Part shown: positions 30,840-42,280 of the stretch, in pieces
Layout: each line of letters opens with the position of its first letter
How positions within the stretch are numbered: the stretch's first letter is position 1
Assembly (NCBI RefSeq): GCF_030272615.1
Contig: NC_081412.1
Location: forward strand, 547,304,488-547,368,487
Source: Cryptomeria japonica
Taxonomy: Eukaryota > Streptophyta > Pinopsida > Cupressales > Cupressaceae
Length of the DNA: 64,000 bases
Reading direction: 5' to 3'
The notes under the pieces: model-generated
What the model saw: the letters and a program-made list of their open reading frames with translations, nothing else
Databases searched by the model: none
What the model was told of the DNA's origin: nothing
Translations under genes and position numbers: made by a program

Positions 30840-32850
30840 AAGAGGGTAGTTGATTAGTGTAAAGTGTAGTGAGATCAATATGATGAAAAAACTAGATGAG
30901 AGGATACAAATGAATTACAATAATTATTTCCCTTCTTGTTTTGAAATTCTATTAGACATGATAATTATTAATTAACACCATCAATAACATGCATTGAGAC
31001 ATTGCACAAAATAAGGGGAAAGGGATGTCCTAACCTCCTATTTGTACCATCTTATATTATCTTATTAATTTGAATATATGAATTTGTTTCTTTGAAAAAA
31101 ATTAATAAGCAATTAAAATTGATAAATATAAAATAATAACTATATATAATATAATAATAATCATGTGTGAATGACCATCTTTTAAACTTTATCACTCCTA
31201 GATAAACTTGAACACGAAATATATCTTTCTCACTTGTACTCTAAATTATGTAAATTAGAATAACACAATCAAATATCTAAACTAATCCTCTTAGATTAAG
31301 CACAAAAGAATCAAAATCCTGACTACAAAAGGAATTCAAATAATCACTTCAAAACATTGAGTAAATCTTTCACATTCATGATATTGCATGAAATTTACTT
31401 TAGTCATAAGGTAAAAGCAGTAAACAATATCCTAGGCCTTCTACCATGTTTCCTAGTAAATCATAACTTATCCATAAAAGACCTACCATTTCTCATAATC
31501 AATACTTTTTGGGGGAAAGATAAATGGAATATCAAACCATAAATAAGGGGGGACATCCACCTGGGAGTGCAAGGAGATTCTTCAATGTTATTATTCTTCA
31601 TTATTCTATTATTTTATCTTCTACTATCATCTACCTTATTTTTTCCAAGGGTGAGAGAGGTTATATTCAATCATTCTAGGAAAGGGAAAGAGAATTGTCA
31701 TTTCCTATGAGGATTATCTTTGTCTAACACTATGATGAAAATAACCATCCACCATAGCTAGGAGATGATAGTTCTTCATCATTTATTTCATTCTTCATTT
31801 ATTTCCACAATATTTCTTTGTTTTCAAGAGAACGAGAGAGAAACAGATCTGACTATTGTCTCTAGGTAAAAGTCGATAGAAAGGAAGAGGGAAACTCAAG
31901 TGAGAATTTTACTTTTTGATTAAAGTCACAAAGATCTAAACAATATTAGAACTAACAAGATAGTCATGTTGTTGATAAGACAATGGACCTAAATAGACAC
32001 AATGTTTAATGAACAAAACAAAAAGACATGATAAGACAAGTGAGATAGCTATATGGATCTTGCATGGATAGTCCAAATGATGAACCAAAATAGTTTCAAG
32101 AACATAGTAAATAGTCTCAATCCTCTTGTCAAAGGCATACCACTATATAAGCATATTTAGGAAATTTTTGAGACAAGAGAGCTTGTCTTCCCAATTCCAA
32201 CTTTTAATGTGATAAATGGAGGATGTTGGCAACAAGATAGAAATACCTAAGTTCATGTTATTTCCTATAGGAGCCAAGTCACTTTCAAAAGCTATTCACA
32301 TGGGTAGTGAGGTATATTAGGTCGTGAAGAGAATTATAAATAAAAAAATATGGTCTTGAGATGTACATGATTTTTTAGATGAAAGACTAGAGATTGCACC
32401 AAATATTAAAGATAAAAGAGAGGGCTTGGTCTTACTTCTCAATTTGCAATTGAAAAGACTAGATACATAAGAAAGGTTAAAATTAGGATGAAAATAATTG
32501 TAGTATTCCTAATTTTATAGGAATACTACAATTATACCTACTATTCGAAAGATTTACTATGAAAATGACACTGTTCGAAAGATTTACTATGATTCAAATG
32601 ACACAAGTAAGATTGAAATATACCTACAAAATGCAAAAAATATTTCCTCAACTAGTATTGACTTTCTAAAGTGGTAGAAAATAGTGTTGTTTTGACACTA
32701 TGAATAGTTAGGATAGGAAGGGGCATGATATTTTGTGTGACAATCAGAAAACACAAGGTATAATATAATTTACTATGGATTCTTAACATGGGACATGTAT
32801 TCATTATAGTTAATACCATCAATTGAGATACCAAGGTCCATGATAAGTAA

Positions 32851-32852
<2 letters not shown>
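30840..32852. other. Unassigned AT-rich DNA
   Basis: Nothing coding is recognised; the longest frames are about 60 codons with no family match. It holds the palindrome at 32494-32535 and a near-exact 20-base repeat (TTCGAAAGATTTACTATGA) at about 32557 and 32576 on. Confidence 0.5.
32494..32535. repeat. Perfect 17-bp palindrome with 8-base loop
   Basis: ATAATTGTAGTATTCCT and AGGAATACTACAATTAT pair without a mismatch around AATTTTAT. A long perfect stem in otherwise decayed DNA. Confidence 0.85.
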
Positions 32853-32904
<52 letters not shown>

Positions 32905-33074
32905 GTATGTGTGTGTGTGTGTGTTCTTTTGTCTCTTAGGTCTACTCACTCCCTCGCCTTTGTAGGTCTCTCCTTCCTTACCCCCATATCTCTCTCTCCC
33001 TCTCTCTCTTCCCCTCCCCTTTGTCTCTCCTCCTCTCCCTCCCTTCCCTATGTAGGTATCTCCCTCTCTCTCTC
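32853..33074. repeat. CT and GT microsatellite
   Basis: A run of about 24 CT units (32854-32901), a short (TG)n, then a CT/CCT-rich tract up to the left end of E4. The run resumes at 50810-50824 past the right end, so one tract was split by E4. Confidence 0.9.
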
Positions 33075-34280
33075 TATTGGGATTCTGGTGCATTTTGTAT
33101 GACTCATGAATGATATTGTTGTCATTGTTGACAACATCATCTTCCAAGTCTTCACAGTCTGTCGATAATAAGTAGACTGGTATACTAAGGTTAACCGGGT
33201 AAGCAATGAGTAGACGGGCACACAAGAGAACAACTGACATAGAGGAGGTCAACCAACAACCAGTGAGTAGACCCACACAGAAGAGTTCAACCAACTAAGA
33301 ATTGAACATATCGGTATAAATGAGGTAATCAACTAGGTAGATTTTGATAGGTACATCGGTAGTCTATAACCGACAAACTTGGTAACGTTCAGTTGACAGC
33401 CAGTTAAATCGACAGTCTTCCCCAGTCAATCGGTGGACTTATCAGCATGAACGACTATTTTGACAGAGATTCCTGGAATAATTTATGGAGAGTGATTTAT
33501 GGCATGGTAACAAAATTTTGAATCGAATGTTTTGGAGGGAAATTTGGTGATAGAATCAAAGGTTAATAAATTCACTTAATTCATTTGGATGAGGTTGTTG
33601 TTCATGTGAAAAGAGATATGGAAAAGTGAACATGGGGGGAGTAGACCAGAGTATAGAGCCAAGGGACAGAGGACTGGAAGAGTACAGAGTAGAAGGTATA
33701 TTTAAAAAACTAGTGTTGTGCAAAGCAAACACAACCGATGCAGATAGAGTATAATTTTCAGTGTGATCTGATCAAGCTATCAGTAGCTACTACTAGCAAA
33801 TCATCTTTCTGTTGCTTTCTAACCATTATAACTAAAATCCCTTAATAGGGTGGACTTTAATGGGTCTCATTATAAAAATCCCTTAACCGGGTGTCATCTT
33901 AATTAATGATCCTAAGACCTTTAACAAGGCTACCTTTAATAGGGTAAAGGCACTGATAGGCCTTAATCAAAATCCCTTAATCGGGTGGCACTAATAGTGT
34001 CTTTGTAATCTCCTAATAGGGATGGCTCCTCACCGGGCATACTCTAGAAGAGTACAAATTTTGTGAGTTCCTACTCACATTGTGGTTTTCTCCCATTTGT
34101 GTTTCCATGAGATAAATCTTGTTGTCATTGTGTATTTTTCATGCATGAATATTCTTCTGCAGTAATTATTTATATTGATGAATGTTAAGTTAGTGGAAAG
34201 TTGAGTTAAAAGTTTTAATTGTCTAAAACTGGTAAAGTGTTGATTCACCCCTCCCCTCTCAGCACCGGTTGGGACTAACA
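33075..34280 (+). repeat. E4 5' LTR
   Basis: Ends GGTTGGGACTAACA, followed by ATTGGTATCGGAGCTC, a methionine-initiator-tRNA type primer site. Between 33830 and 34030 it has several copies of an AAAATCCCTTAA-GGGTG word, and at about 34080-34110 the leader box TGTGGTTTTCTCCCATTTG. Confidence 0.88.
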
Positions 34281-34319
34281 ATTGGTATCGGAGCTCTAGT
34301 CCTCTGAAGTGAAGCTTGA

Positions 34320-35611
34320 CGATTTGAGGATAAAGATCATGGAAGAATATTGGTATCAGAAGTAGATTGATGAAGCAACTGAAATTATTTCTTAGCTAAA
34401 AGAGAGACTGAGAAAATATCTTGCAAAAAGAAAGGAACTAGCTCAATAACTAAATGAGAGTTAGGACATCATAGATCAACTCTTTCAACATAGTAGATCT
34501 AAAGAAGCTGGCAAAAGAAATCATACACCTTAAAAGAGAACATGAAAGTCAAGCCTTGAGGATGATTGAAATATTGGAAGCCAGCATAAGTGTTGATGAA
34601 AGAAAAAGAGAGACAAAAGAAGCTTTTTCAAAATATGAAAGAGCCAAAAGGCTTGCTGAAGATGCCTTGGGAGAAAATGATGCAATCATGATTGAAAAAG
34701 ATGAAGAAATCTAAATTCTCACTCAAGAGAATGAATACATACATAAACATCTGCATCACAACACAAAGGAAAAGGAAAAGATAATGAAAGAGATTGAACA
34801 ACTCAAGAGTGAGTTGAAAGCTGAAAATGAGAGAAATGAGAAGTTAAGGAAATTAAATGAAAGCTCTGAGAAGATAGATACACAGTTGAAGACTCGGAGA
34901 ATAAGAAAGGAAACAACTAGTCTTGGTTACTCCAGTGCAGGTCCTATGAAATTTGGAGAATCATCTAAATCCAAAAAGATTAAATATGATAGAAGGAATA
35001 ATTTAGAAGTGAAAGGTATGAAGTTTCCCAAATCTTCCTGTAATCATTGTGGTAAACCGGGTCATAAGTCCAATGTTTGTAGAAACAAACTGGTTAGTCA
35101 AAAGAAGATCTTCACCTTTGATGGTTATTGCCATAATTGTCATAAGTATGGCCACACTACTTATGAGTGTAGATCTCAATCTAGAAGTATGTCAAATAGA
35201 AGAAGATTCAATGGACATTGCTTTACATGCAATAATTTTGGACACAAATTTGAAGAATGCAGGCTCAATTCAAACTTATCAAGATCACCATTCAAATTGG
35301 TTAGTCCTGATAAAAGGAATAATCAGTTCAATGTCACCTATTCCACTTGTGGTAATTTTGGTCATGTTGCAACAAATTGCAGAGTGAGATTGGACCAGAG
35401 AAATAATGTAGGACCATGGAGGACAACTGGTATGGCATGTTTCAATTTCCATAAGTTCGGTCACTTAGCCAGAGAGTGTAGGAACCAATCCTATAACTGG
35501 TCTAGAGACAAGAACCAGTCTGGCAAGAAGAAAGGACAAAATAAATTGAAAGGAAAGAAGACAATTGAAGAGGTGAAGAATGAAATGAAAAAGACATCGG
35601 TTAAGAGATAA
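34320..35611 (+). mobile_element. E4 ORF1: coiled-coil and five zinc-knuckle units
   Basis: 34320-34900 is charged and helix-rich. The open stretch 34784-35611 has five knuckle-like units (CNHCGKPGHKSNVC, CHNCHKYGHTTYEC, CFTCNNFGHKFEEC, and two more), with a lysine-rich tail GKKKGQNKLKGKK. More knuckles than the one or two usual in plant gag. Role presumably RNA binding in particles. Confidence 0.78.
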
Positions 35612-35696
35612 GAAAGAAAAGAAGGAGAAATTCCTCTGAAAACTAAGTCATCATCCATTGGTGATGATAGTTCCTCTTCAAACTAGGCATACTAAT

Positions 35697-35716
35697 GCTG
35701 AGGGGGAGCACATATG
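35697..35716 (+). other. E4 central purine tract
   Basis: GCTGAGGGGGAGCACATATG just past ORF1, the counterpart of 17364-17378 in E2. Confidence 0.6.
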
Positions 35717-36139
35717 GTAAGATTATTTTTGCATCCCCTTTTCCAATATAAGGTTATATCTATCTGCATAATTGAGATGCATAAAAGTTAGCCAAAAGTT
35801 CTTGTTTGAGAAATATCTTGTGAGTTAATTGTTTGTATATTGGTATCAGTAACAAAAAACCGATAAAAGGCAAATTGGTTTACTTTAATTTGTAAGCTTC
35901 TAATCTAGTTGTTGTATCATAACACCAATAAATCTCAATAGATACATAAGGAAATGTCAACACATTTCATTTACCCTGATTTCTTGTGAACTTTCTTGAG
36001 CTCTTGTGCGATCAAAGGTGACTGAAATCTTGCTAGTAATATTTGTGCGGAAAGTTCAAGCAAAGTGATAGTGGTGTTTGGTATTTATAATGAGAATGTA
36101 TTCAAATCTTGGTTGAAAAAGTTTGTTTTAAGGTCATCA

Positions 36140-36273
36140 TGGCAATGCCTATATAAACTCTTGTGTTGGTTGAAGCTATCAAAGAACCCCAACCTGAGTT
36201 CAAGCTACATCCAATGAAAGCCGATGAGATCAACATGACCAGTGCCTTATCATTTGTGCCCTCTGGTGTATTA
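36140..36273 (+). mobile_element. E4 ORF2, N-terminal remnant
   Basis: Reads EINMTSALSFVPSGV, aligning with the ALSQIPVGVI start of ORF2 in E2. It is cut at 36273 by the minus-strand Copia block. Confidence 0.5.
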
Positions 36274-37876
36274 TGATAACTCAATGATGAACCAATAGTA
36301 CCAAACCAGTACTGAGAGGGGGGGGTGAATCAGTACAAACAAAAATATAATTCAAAACCGGTTTCATAGAAAATACTTCAAATGACTGGCAAACAGTGAT
36401 ACTAACTGAAACAAAGTGCAACCGGTAAGACCCAGAATAACTAAAACAATCACAAACCAGTCACTCACTAAGCTTTCTTCTTAGCTCAATACTATAGTAC
36501 CATTACACCCTCATGCATGAACAAGTAAACTATCATCTAATCTTTACAACAATTAGTTCAATATGTTTTATAGATAGGCATAAAACATAGAACCATCATA
36601 TCCTCAACAGGTAATAACAAAGCATCACAAGATAAAAGCATCACACATGACACACATATTTTTCACGTGGAAACCCAACTGGGAAAAACCACGGTGGGGA
36701 TGAATACCCACAATCTGATTTTGAACTCTTTAGAAGTCCGCTTTGTTAAGAGCCTTGTCCAGTTAAAGACATTACAATAGGTTCTGCTAGGAAGCGATCC
36801 TATTAGGGATCACCCGGTTAAGGGATGGCTACAATACCCAGTTAAGGGTTAAACCTGGTTGGGGTTACCTTGTTAGAGGATTTCAAGAACTCAATAGCTA
36901 AAGGATCTCCAGAGCTCTATAGCTTCCCAGAACTCATTAACTTCGAGTTACCCAGTTAAGGGATTTGAATCAAGCCAGTTAAAGCTACCCTATTAAGGGA
37001 TTTGTATCAAGCTAGTTAAGGCTAACCTGTTAAGGGATTTCACAACTGTTGAAGTGGTTAGAGATCAATAGGAATTACAATGATCTGGTAACAGCACTCA
37101 ATGCTAATGCAAATCCATTTTGGCTCCTCTTCACCTTATGCACATTCACTTTGCAGGTATCTCTTCTCTTCTTTGGTCTGGCAAGAATCATGTATCACTT
37201 CCCTTGGATACACACTCACAACTTTTGCCAACAAATTTAGAAAGAAACACAACATCGACCTTATAGAAAATAGATAGGTCAGTAGCAAAAACCCTAAACC
37301 CTAAACCTGTTAGGTTAAGCAATTTAAATAGTTCAATCCTGACCACTGAATCATACTGCATTAAATGCAACAATATTGAATCTATCTCAAGATTTTTCTC
37401 CATCGTCCATTATCCATTGATTTCATGGCAGCTGATAACCCATCACGTGTTATCACTATTTGACAAACTTCACACATTCCCGAGGTAGATACGAATAGTC
37501 TTCTTCATGCAAGATCCTTCACGTGCATAGGGCTTACGTGGCAACATGATCTGTTCTCCATTATACTGCTAACTCATCACACAAAGATCACCGATTGAGT
37601 CACACAGGCTTGAGGTACTCCAACCAAAAATCCTGAAGTGGAAACTACCTACTAACTGGTAGTCATATAGTGCTTCCATGTGTCGGTTCACCTTGACATG
37701 CTGGTACATCTTTGACCCAATATATCGCTTCACTTTGGCATATAAACTGGTTCACAAATATGCCAATTCTCTCTTCTCACATATCACATATGCCGGCTTA
37801 CTTCATATTTCATATTGACATCAATGACAACATACAATATCATTATGTCCTTATACCGGTTCACGTAATGCCAACA
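36274..37876 (-). repeat. E5 3' LTR
   Basis: About 1.6 kb. On the minus strand it starts TGTTGGCATTACGTGAACC and ends ATTGAGTTATCA. It includes repeats of GTTAAGGGATTT with ACCCGGTT (36810-37045), the leader box near 36660-36700, and a double telobox AACCCTAAACCCTAAACC near 37290. Confidence 0.9.
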
Positions 37877-38210
37877 ATCTCTCCCTTTGGCATTGATGGC
37901 AATATACAAAGATATCTCTCCACTTCACATCTTCTCCCCCATTTTCTACAGATATCTTTTCCCCTTCACTTCTTCTCCCCCTTTGACAACAATTACAAAG
38001 TGGAGGCACAAGCATCCCTGTTCCATTATGCTGCTCCCCCTGAGGAGTAGCATCCTTCAACACATCAATCAACAAAAATTTGAATATACAATACATGATT
38101 GATGTGGAACAAAGACTTTTAGTTCACCTCTTGAAGGGGCAGTACCCCCAATTCACCTCTTAAGTGCACAAATGTATTCTTTGGAAGAGGCTTGGTGAAT
38201 ATGTCTGCTA
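37877..38210 (-). repeat. E5 purine-rich 3' leader with several tracts
   Basis: On the minus strand, GTCAAAGGGGGAGAAGAAG, AAAATGGGGGAGAAGATG and GCCAAAGGGAGAGATTG occur within about 130 bases of the LTR. The last abuts the LTR and is the expected plus-strand primer. Confidence 0.65.
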
Positions 38211-38211
38211 A

Positions 38212-38850
38212 CTACTCCTTACTGGAAACATGTTCTAGTGCAATCTCTTTATTCTGAACCTTTTCCCTCAAGAAATGATACTTAAGCTCAAAATGCTTGG
38301 TTCTAGAATGTAAAACTAGATTCTTTGAAATATTGATAGCACTTGTGTTATCACATAATATACTTACCAGTTTAGATATAGGGATTTTGAAGCCTTCTAG
38401 TACATGCTTCATCCAAATTGTCTGAGTACAGTTCATGAAAGCTGCAACATACTCTGCTTCTGCCGTAGACTGAGAGATACAACTCTACTTTCTACTCATC
38501 CATGAGACCAGTCTACCACCAAGAAAGAATGCACCACCAGTTGTGCTTTTCCGGTCATCCACATTACTTGCCCAATCAGCATCTGTGACCACTTTCAGAT
38601 TGAAATCATTGTTGTATGGGTACCACAATCCATAGTCAACTGTTCCCTTCAGATACCTAAGAATCCGCTTGACTGCAATCAAGTGCGATTCTCTTGGACT
38701 TTTCTGGAACCTTGTAGTAATGCCAACTGCATGTGCAATATCCGGCCTATTGTGCACTACATAATGAAACTTACCAATCATTGATCGGTATTCCTTCTCA
38801 TCAACCAGAGCGGAATCATTCTCTTATGTCAATTTGCAACCAGTCACCAT
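38212..38850 (-). mobile_element. E5 RNase H region
   Basis: Landmarks: RPDIAHAVGITTRFQKSP, LRYLKGTVDYGLWY, TDADWASNVDDRKSTTGG and, further on, CDNTSAINISKN and HFLREKVQNKEI. This is the typical end of Copia pol, where RNA in the hybrid is removed during reverse transcription. Confidence 0.9.
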
Positions 38851-38899
38851 TCGTGTACCAACCGATTTGCTATCTTCCATGCCAAAAGTCTTCAACACC

Positions 38900-39603
38900 T
38901 CTTTGACATATTTGGACTAAGTGATAAAGATTCCATCTTTCATCTGCTAGATCTATAGTCCAATGAAGAACTTAATCTCCCCTATGAGTGACATCTCAAA
39001 CTCTTTCTTCATCTCATCAGCAAACTCATGAATCAACTTGTTATCTCCACCAAAGATAATATCATTAACAAAAACCTCATAGATCAGGATCTGATCTCCT
39101 ACAGACTTCAAGTAGATATTGCTATCTTCACTTGTTCTCTCAAATCAGATCTTCGCAAGATGGGAATGTAGGTGCTCATACCATGCCCTAGGTGCTTGCT
39201 TTAGATGATATAAGGCTTTATGTAGTATGCACACCATATCACTGTCTTCAGATAGGGAAAACCCATCTAGTTGCTCTATATATATCTCCTCTTCAAGTAC
39301 ACCATTTAGGAATGCAGATTTTACATCCATTTGATATACTTTGAACCTTTTATAAGCTGCATATGCAAGAAGCATACGAACTCCTTTCAATCTGGCTATA
39401 GGAGAAAAGGTTTCTCCATAGTCTTCTCCTTCTTCTTGAGCATATCCTTTGCACACAAATCTGGCTTTATCCCTAATCATAGTGTCATCCTCATTTAGCT
39501 TGTTTTTGAACACCCATTTGGTGCCAATGACATTTTTATGCTCCGGTCTGGGTACCAAGGACCATGTACCATTTTTCTCTATCTGATCAAGTTCCTCTTC
39601 CAT
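38900..39603 (-). mobile_element. E5 reverse transcriptase region
   Basis: [20 protein letters not shown] opens the domain, followed by [47 protein letters not shown] and KALYHLKQAPRAWYEHL, all standard Copia RT text. The frame is not continuous to the end of the domain. Confidence 0.92.
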
Positions 39604-39612
39604 TGCCTTGAT

Positions 39613-40941
39613 CTAGTCTTCATCTTTATGAGTCTCTTTGAATGATTTAGGCTCAAATTCAGAGATCATACATGAGTTTTCTCTGATCTTTCTCCTTGTA
39701 AGGATTCCTACATCCTTATCTCCTATGATCTTCTTAGGATCATAATTCAACTTGACATACCAAGGAATGGTCTTGACTGGTTCTTCTTGCTTTTCCTCTT
39801 CATCCTCATCTTCATCAGTATCAACATTCACCAGTTCAAGAACACTATTACTGGTACTTGGTTGATTGACAACCGATTCCCAGAAGGTTGCAACAAGTTC
39901 ATTCACAGCTTGCTCACTACTGGTTTCCTCAGTTTTCTCAGAGGATTCATCAATTCTTACATTAATACTTTCCATAATTCTCTGAGTCCTATTGTTGTAA
40001 CACTTGAAAGCTTTACTCTTGGTGGAATATCCTAGGAATATTCCCTCATCACATTTAGCTTCAAATTTGCCCTGATGTTCACTCCTCTTGAGGGAACATT
40101 TGTTACCAAACACCCTAAAGTAGCTGACCACATGTGTCTTACCGATCCAATACTCATAAGGATTTTTGTCCTTACCTTTCTTGATGAGTACCTGGTTCAT
40201 AGTGTAGACTACAGTGCTCACTGCTTCTCTCCAAAAGGTGTGAGCTACCTTTCCTTGAATCAACATGGTTCTAGCTGCTTCAACTATAGTCTAGTTATTC
40301 CTCTTTGCTAGGCCATTCTACTATGGAGTCCGGGGGGCAGACAGTTGCCTTTTGATGCTGAATTCTTCACAGTACTTGTTGAATTCACCAAAAGTGAATT
40401 CCCCTCCTTGATCAGTTCTAAGACACTTGATTCTTTTACCGCTTTCCTTCTCCACTAATGCTCTGAAAGCCTTGAATTTCACAAAGGCTTCAGACTTGTC
40501 TTTCAAGAATGTGACCCACATCATTCTTGAGCAATCATCAGTGAGAATCATGAAGTACCTATCACCCTGCACACTTCTAGTTTTCACAAGACCACACAAG
40601 TCAGTATGCACAAGATCAAGCAAGTTGTCAGTAGTGAAAGATTTACCATTAAAGGTTGAGGAAGACATTTTCCCCAATTGACACTCTCTGCACAAGGTAT
40701 TATCTGGTTTGCTTAGCACCGGCAACCCTCTAACTGCCTTGATCTTACTAGCCTTCATAATGTTATCAAAGTTTACATGACAGAGTCTCCTATGCCATAT
40801 CCAGCTATCATCAAGTTTGGCCATAAGACATGTACTTATATTTGCATTCAGATGAAATAGGTTACCTCTGGTATGCATGTCAGTGGCCACCAATTTACCA
40901 TCTTTTCCTTTGATTCTATAAACTCCATTCTTGAATTCCAA
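39613..40941 (-). mobile_element. E5 integrase region
   Basis: HRRLCHVNFDNIMKASK and CRECQLGKMSSSTFN give the zinc-binding HHCC part; LVHTDLCG, MILTDDCSRMMWVTFLKDKS and RTDQGGEFTFGEFNKYC give the catalytic core; RSEHQGKFEAKCDEGIFLGY and KIIGDKDVGILTRRKI follow in the C-terminal linker. It would insert the DNA copy into the genome. Confidence 0.9.
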
Positions 40942-40962
40942 AGTGAGGCCACTATCATTTAG

Positions 40963-42209
40963 CTAGGCAACACTCAAAAGGTTGTGTATGAGACCATCAA
41001 CCCAATACACATTGTCTGCACTGCTCTTTCCATTCAAAGAGATGGACCCTCTGCCTTTGACCATGCATGGTGCATCATTGCCAAAGCGAACCACACCACC
41101 ATCATACTCATCCAAGGATAGAAACTTGCTCCAGTCACCTATCATATGGTGAGAATAGCCACTGTCAATAATCCACTCATTGGAATTATCAAACTGGGAG
41201 ACAAGAGTCTTCTTGTCTGCCACATCTTCCTTTACAGCAACAAACACAATGTCTTCATTCTCTTCATCTTCTGATTCCTCATCTGTGACGCCTTCATCAA
41301 CTGCCACAAAATAGTTTCTCCAGTTTCCTCCTTTGAATTTCCTAAACCTTTCTGGTTTGTCCTTTTTATCGCCATTAGGACAGTTTATAGCAATATGTCC
41401 TATCCGGTTACAAGAAAAGCATTTCAAAGGTAGCTTACCTTTGTATTTACTGGTTCCTTTAGGAAGCTTCCTAGCAAGAAGAGCTTCAAATGCCATCACA
41501 ATCTCCTCATCATTCATTTCTCTGCTCCGACTAGGTTCACCACTAGTGATAGCTTCTTTTCCTTTTCTGGATGGTAAAGTAGAGGCTTTGAATGCTGATT
41601 CAGTCTTTTGAACACTACCATCAAAACTATTTAGCTCATAGGCTATCAGCTTGGCTATGATGGAGTCCAAGGATACTTTAGACTTGTCTATTGATCTCAG
41701 CTCCTAAATAGCAGCAACCCTTATTGCATAGACCGACAATAGGGATCTCAAGACTTTGGTTACCACAGTGGAATCTTCTATTTTACTGCCTGCACTCTTG
41801 ATTTCTCCAACAATTGTTTTGATTCTTATTCCATACTGCTAAATGGTCTCACCTTCAACCATCCGCATATCTTCAAACTTTCCTCTCAGGCTTTCTTCCT
41901 TAGCCTGTTTTACATGTTCATCACCACCATAGATATTTTCAAGAGCATCCCATACCTCTTTGGGATTTCCCTTGTCCTGAACATCAATAAACTCAAAGTC
42001 TGATAGACTACTAATGAGGGCTTCCATGAATTGCCCATTTTCTTGTATTTCTCTCTTTTGGTCATCAGTGGAGTACCGGTAGGGACAACATAGACATTCT
42101 CAACATAACTCCAGTGTTGAGAACCCATGCTTCCGATGAATATCTTCATCCTATCTTTCCATATGCCAAAATTTTCCCTATTAAACTTTGGACCTTCCCT
42201 CTTCATCAT
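40963..42209 (-). mobile_element. E5 gag and protease region
   Basis: The start reads GPKFNRENFGIWKDRMKIFI, a Copia gag opening; later FEDMRMVEGETI, a single zinc knuckle CFSCNRIGHIAINC at about 41390, then WIIDSGYSHHMIGD and FLSLDEYDGGVVRFGN of the aspartic protease and its flank. Confidence 0.88.
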
Positions 42210-42280
42210 TTGACTGGGATCTTTACCTCAAGCGGTTAAGCTTAAAACACAGAGGACCTGGAGGATGCTCTGATACCAAT

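Noticed and set aside
32773-33294. A 173-codon minus-strand frame with RERERE runs
   Set aside because: It is generated by the CT microsatellite and the edge of the E4 LTR.
37285-37315. Interstitial telomere repeat
   Set aside because: Only about two and a half CCCTAAA units, at the same place in two LTRs of one element; it is part of the LTR.
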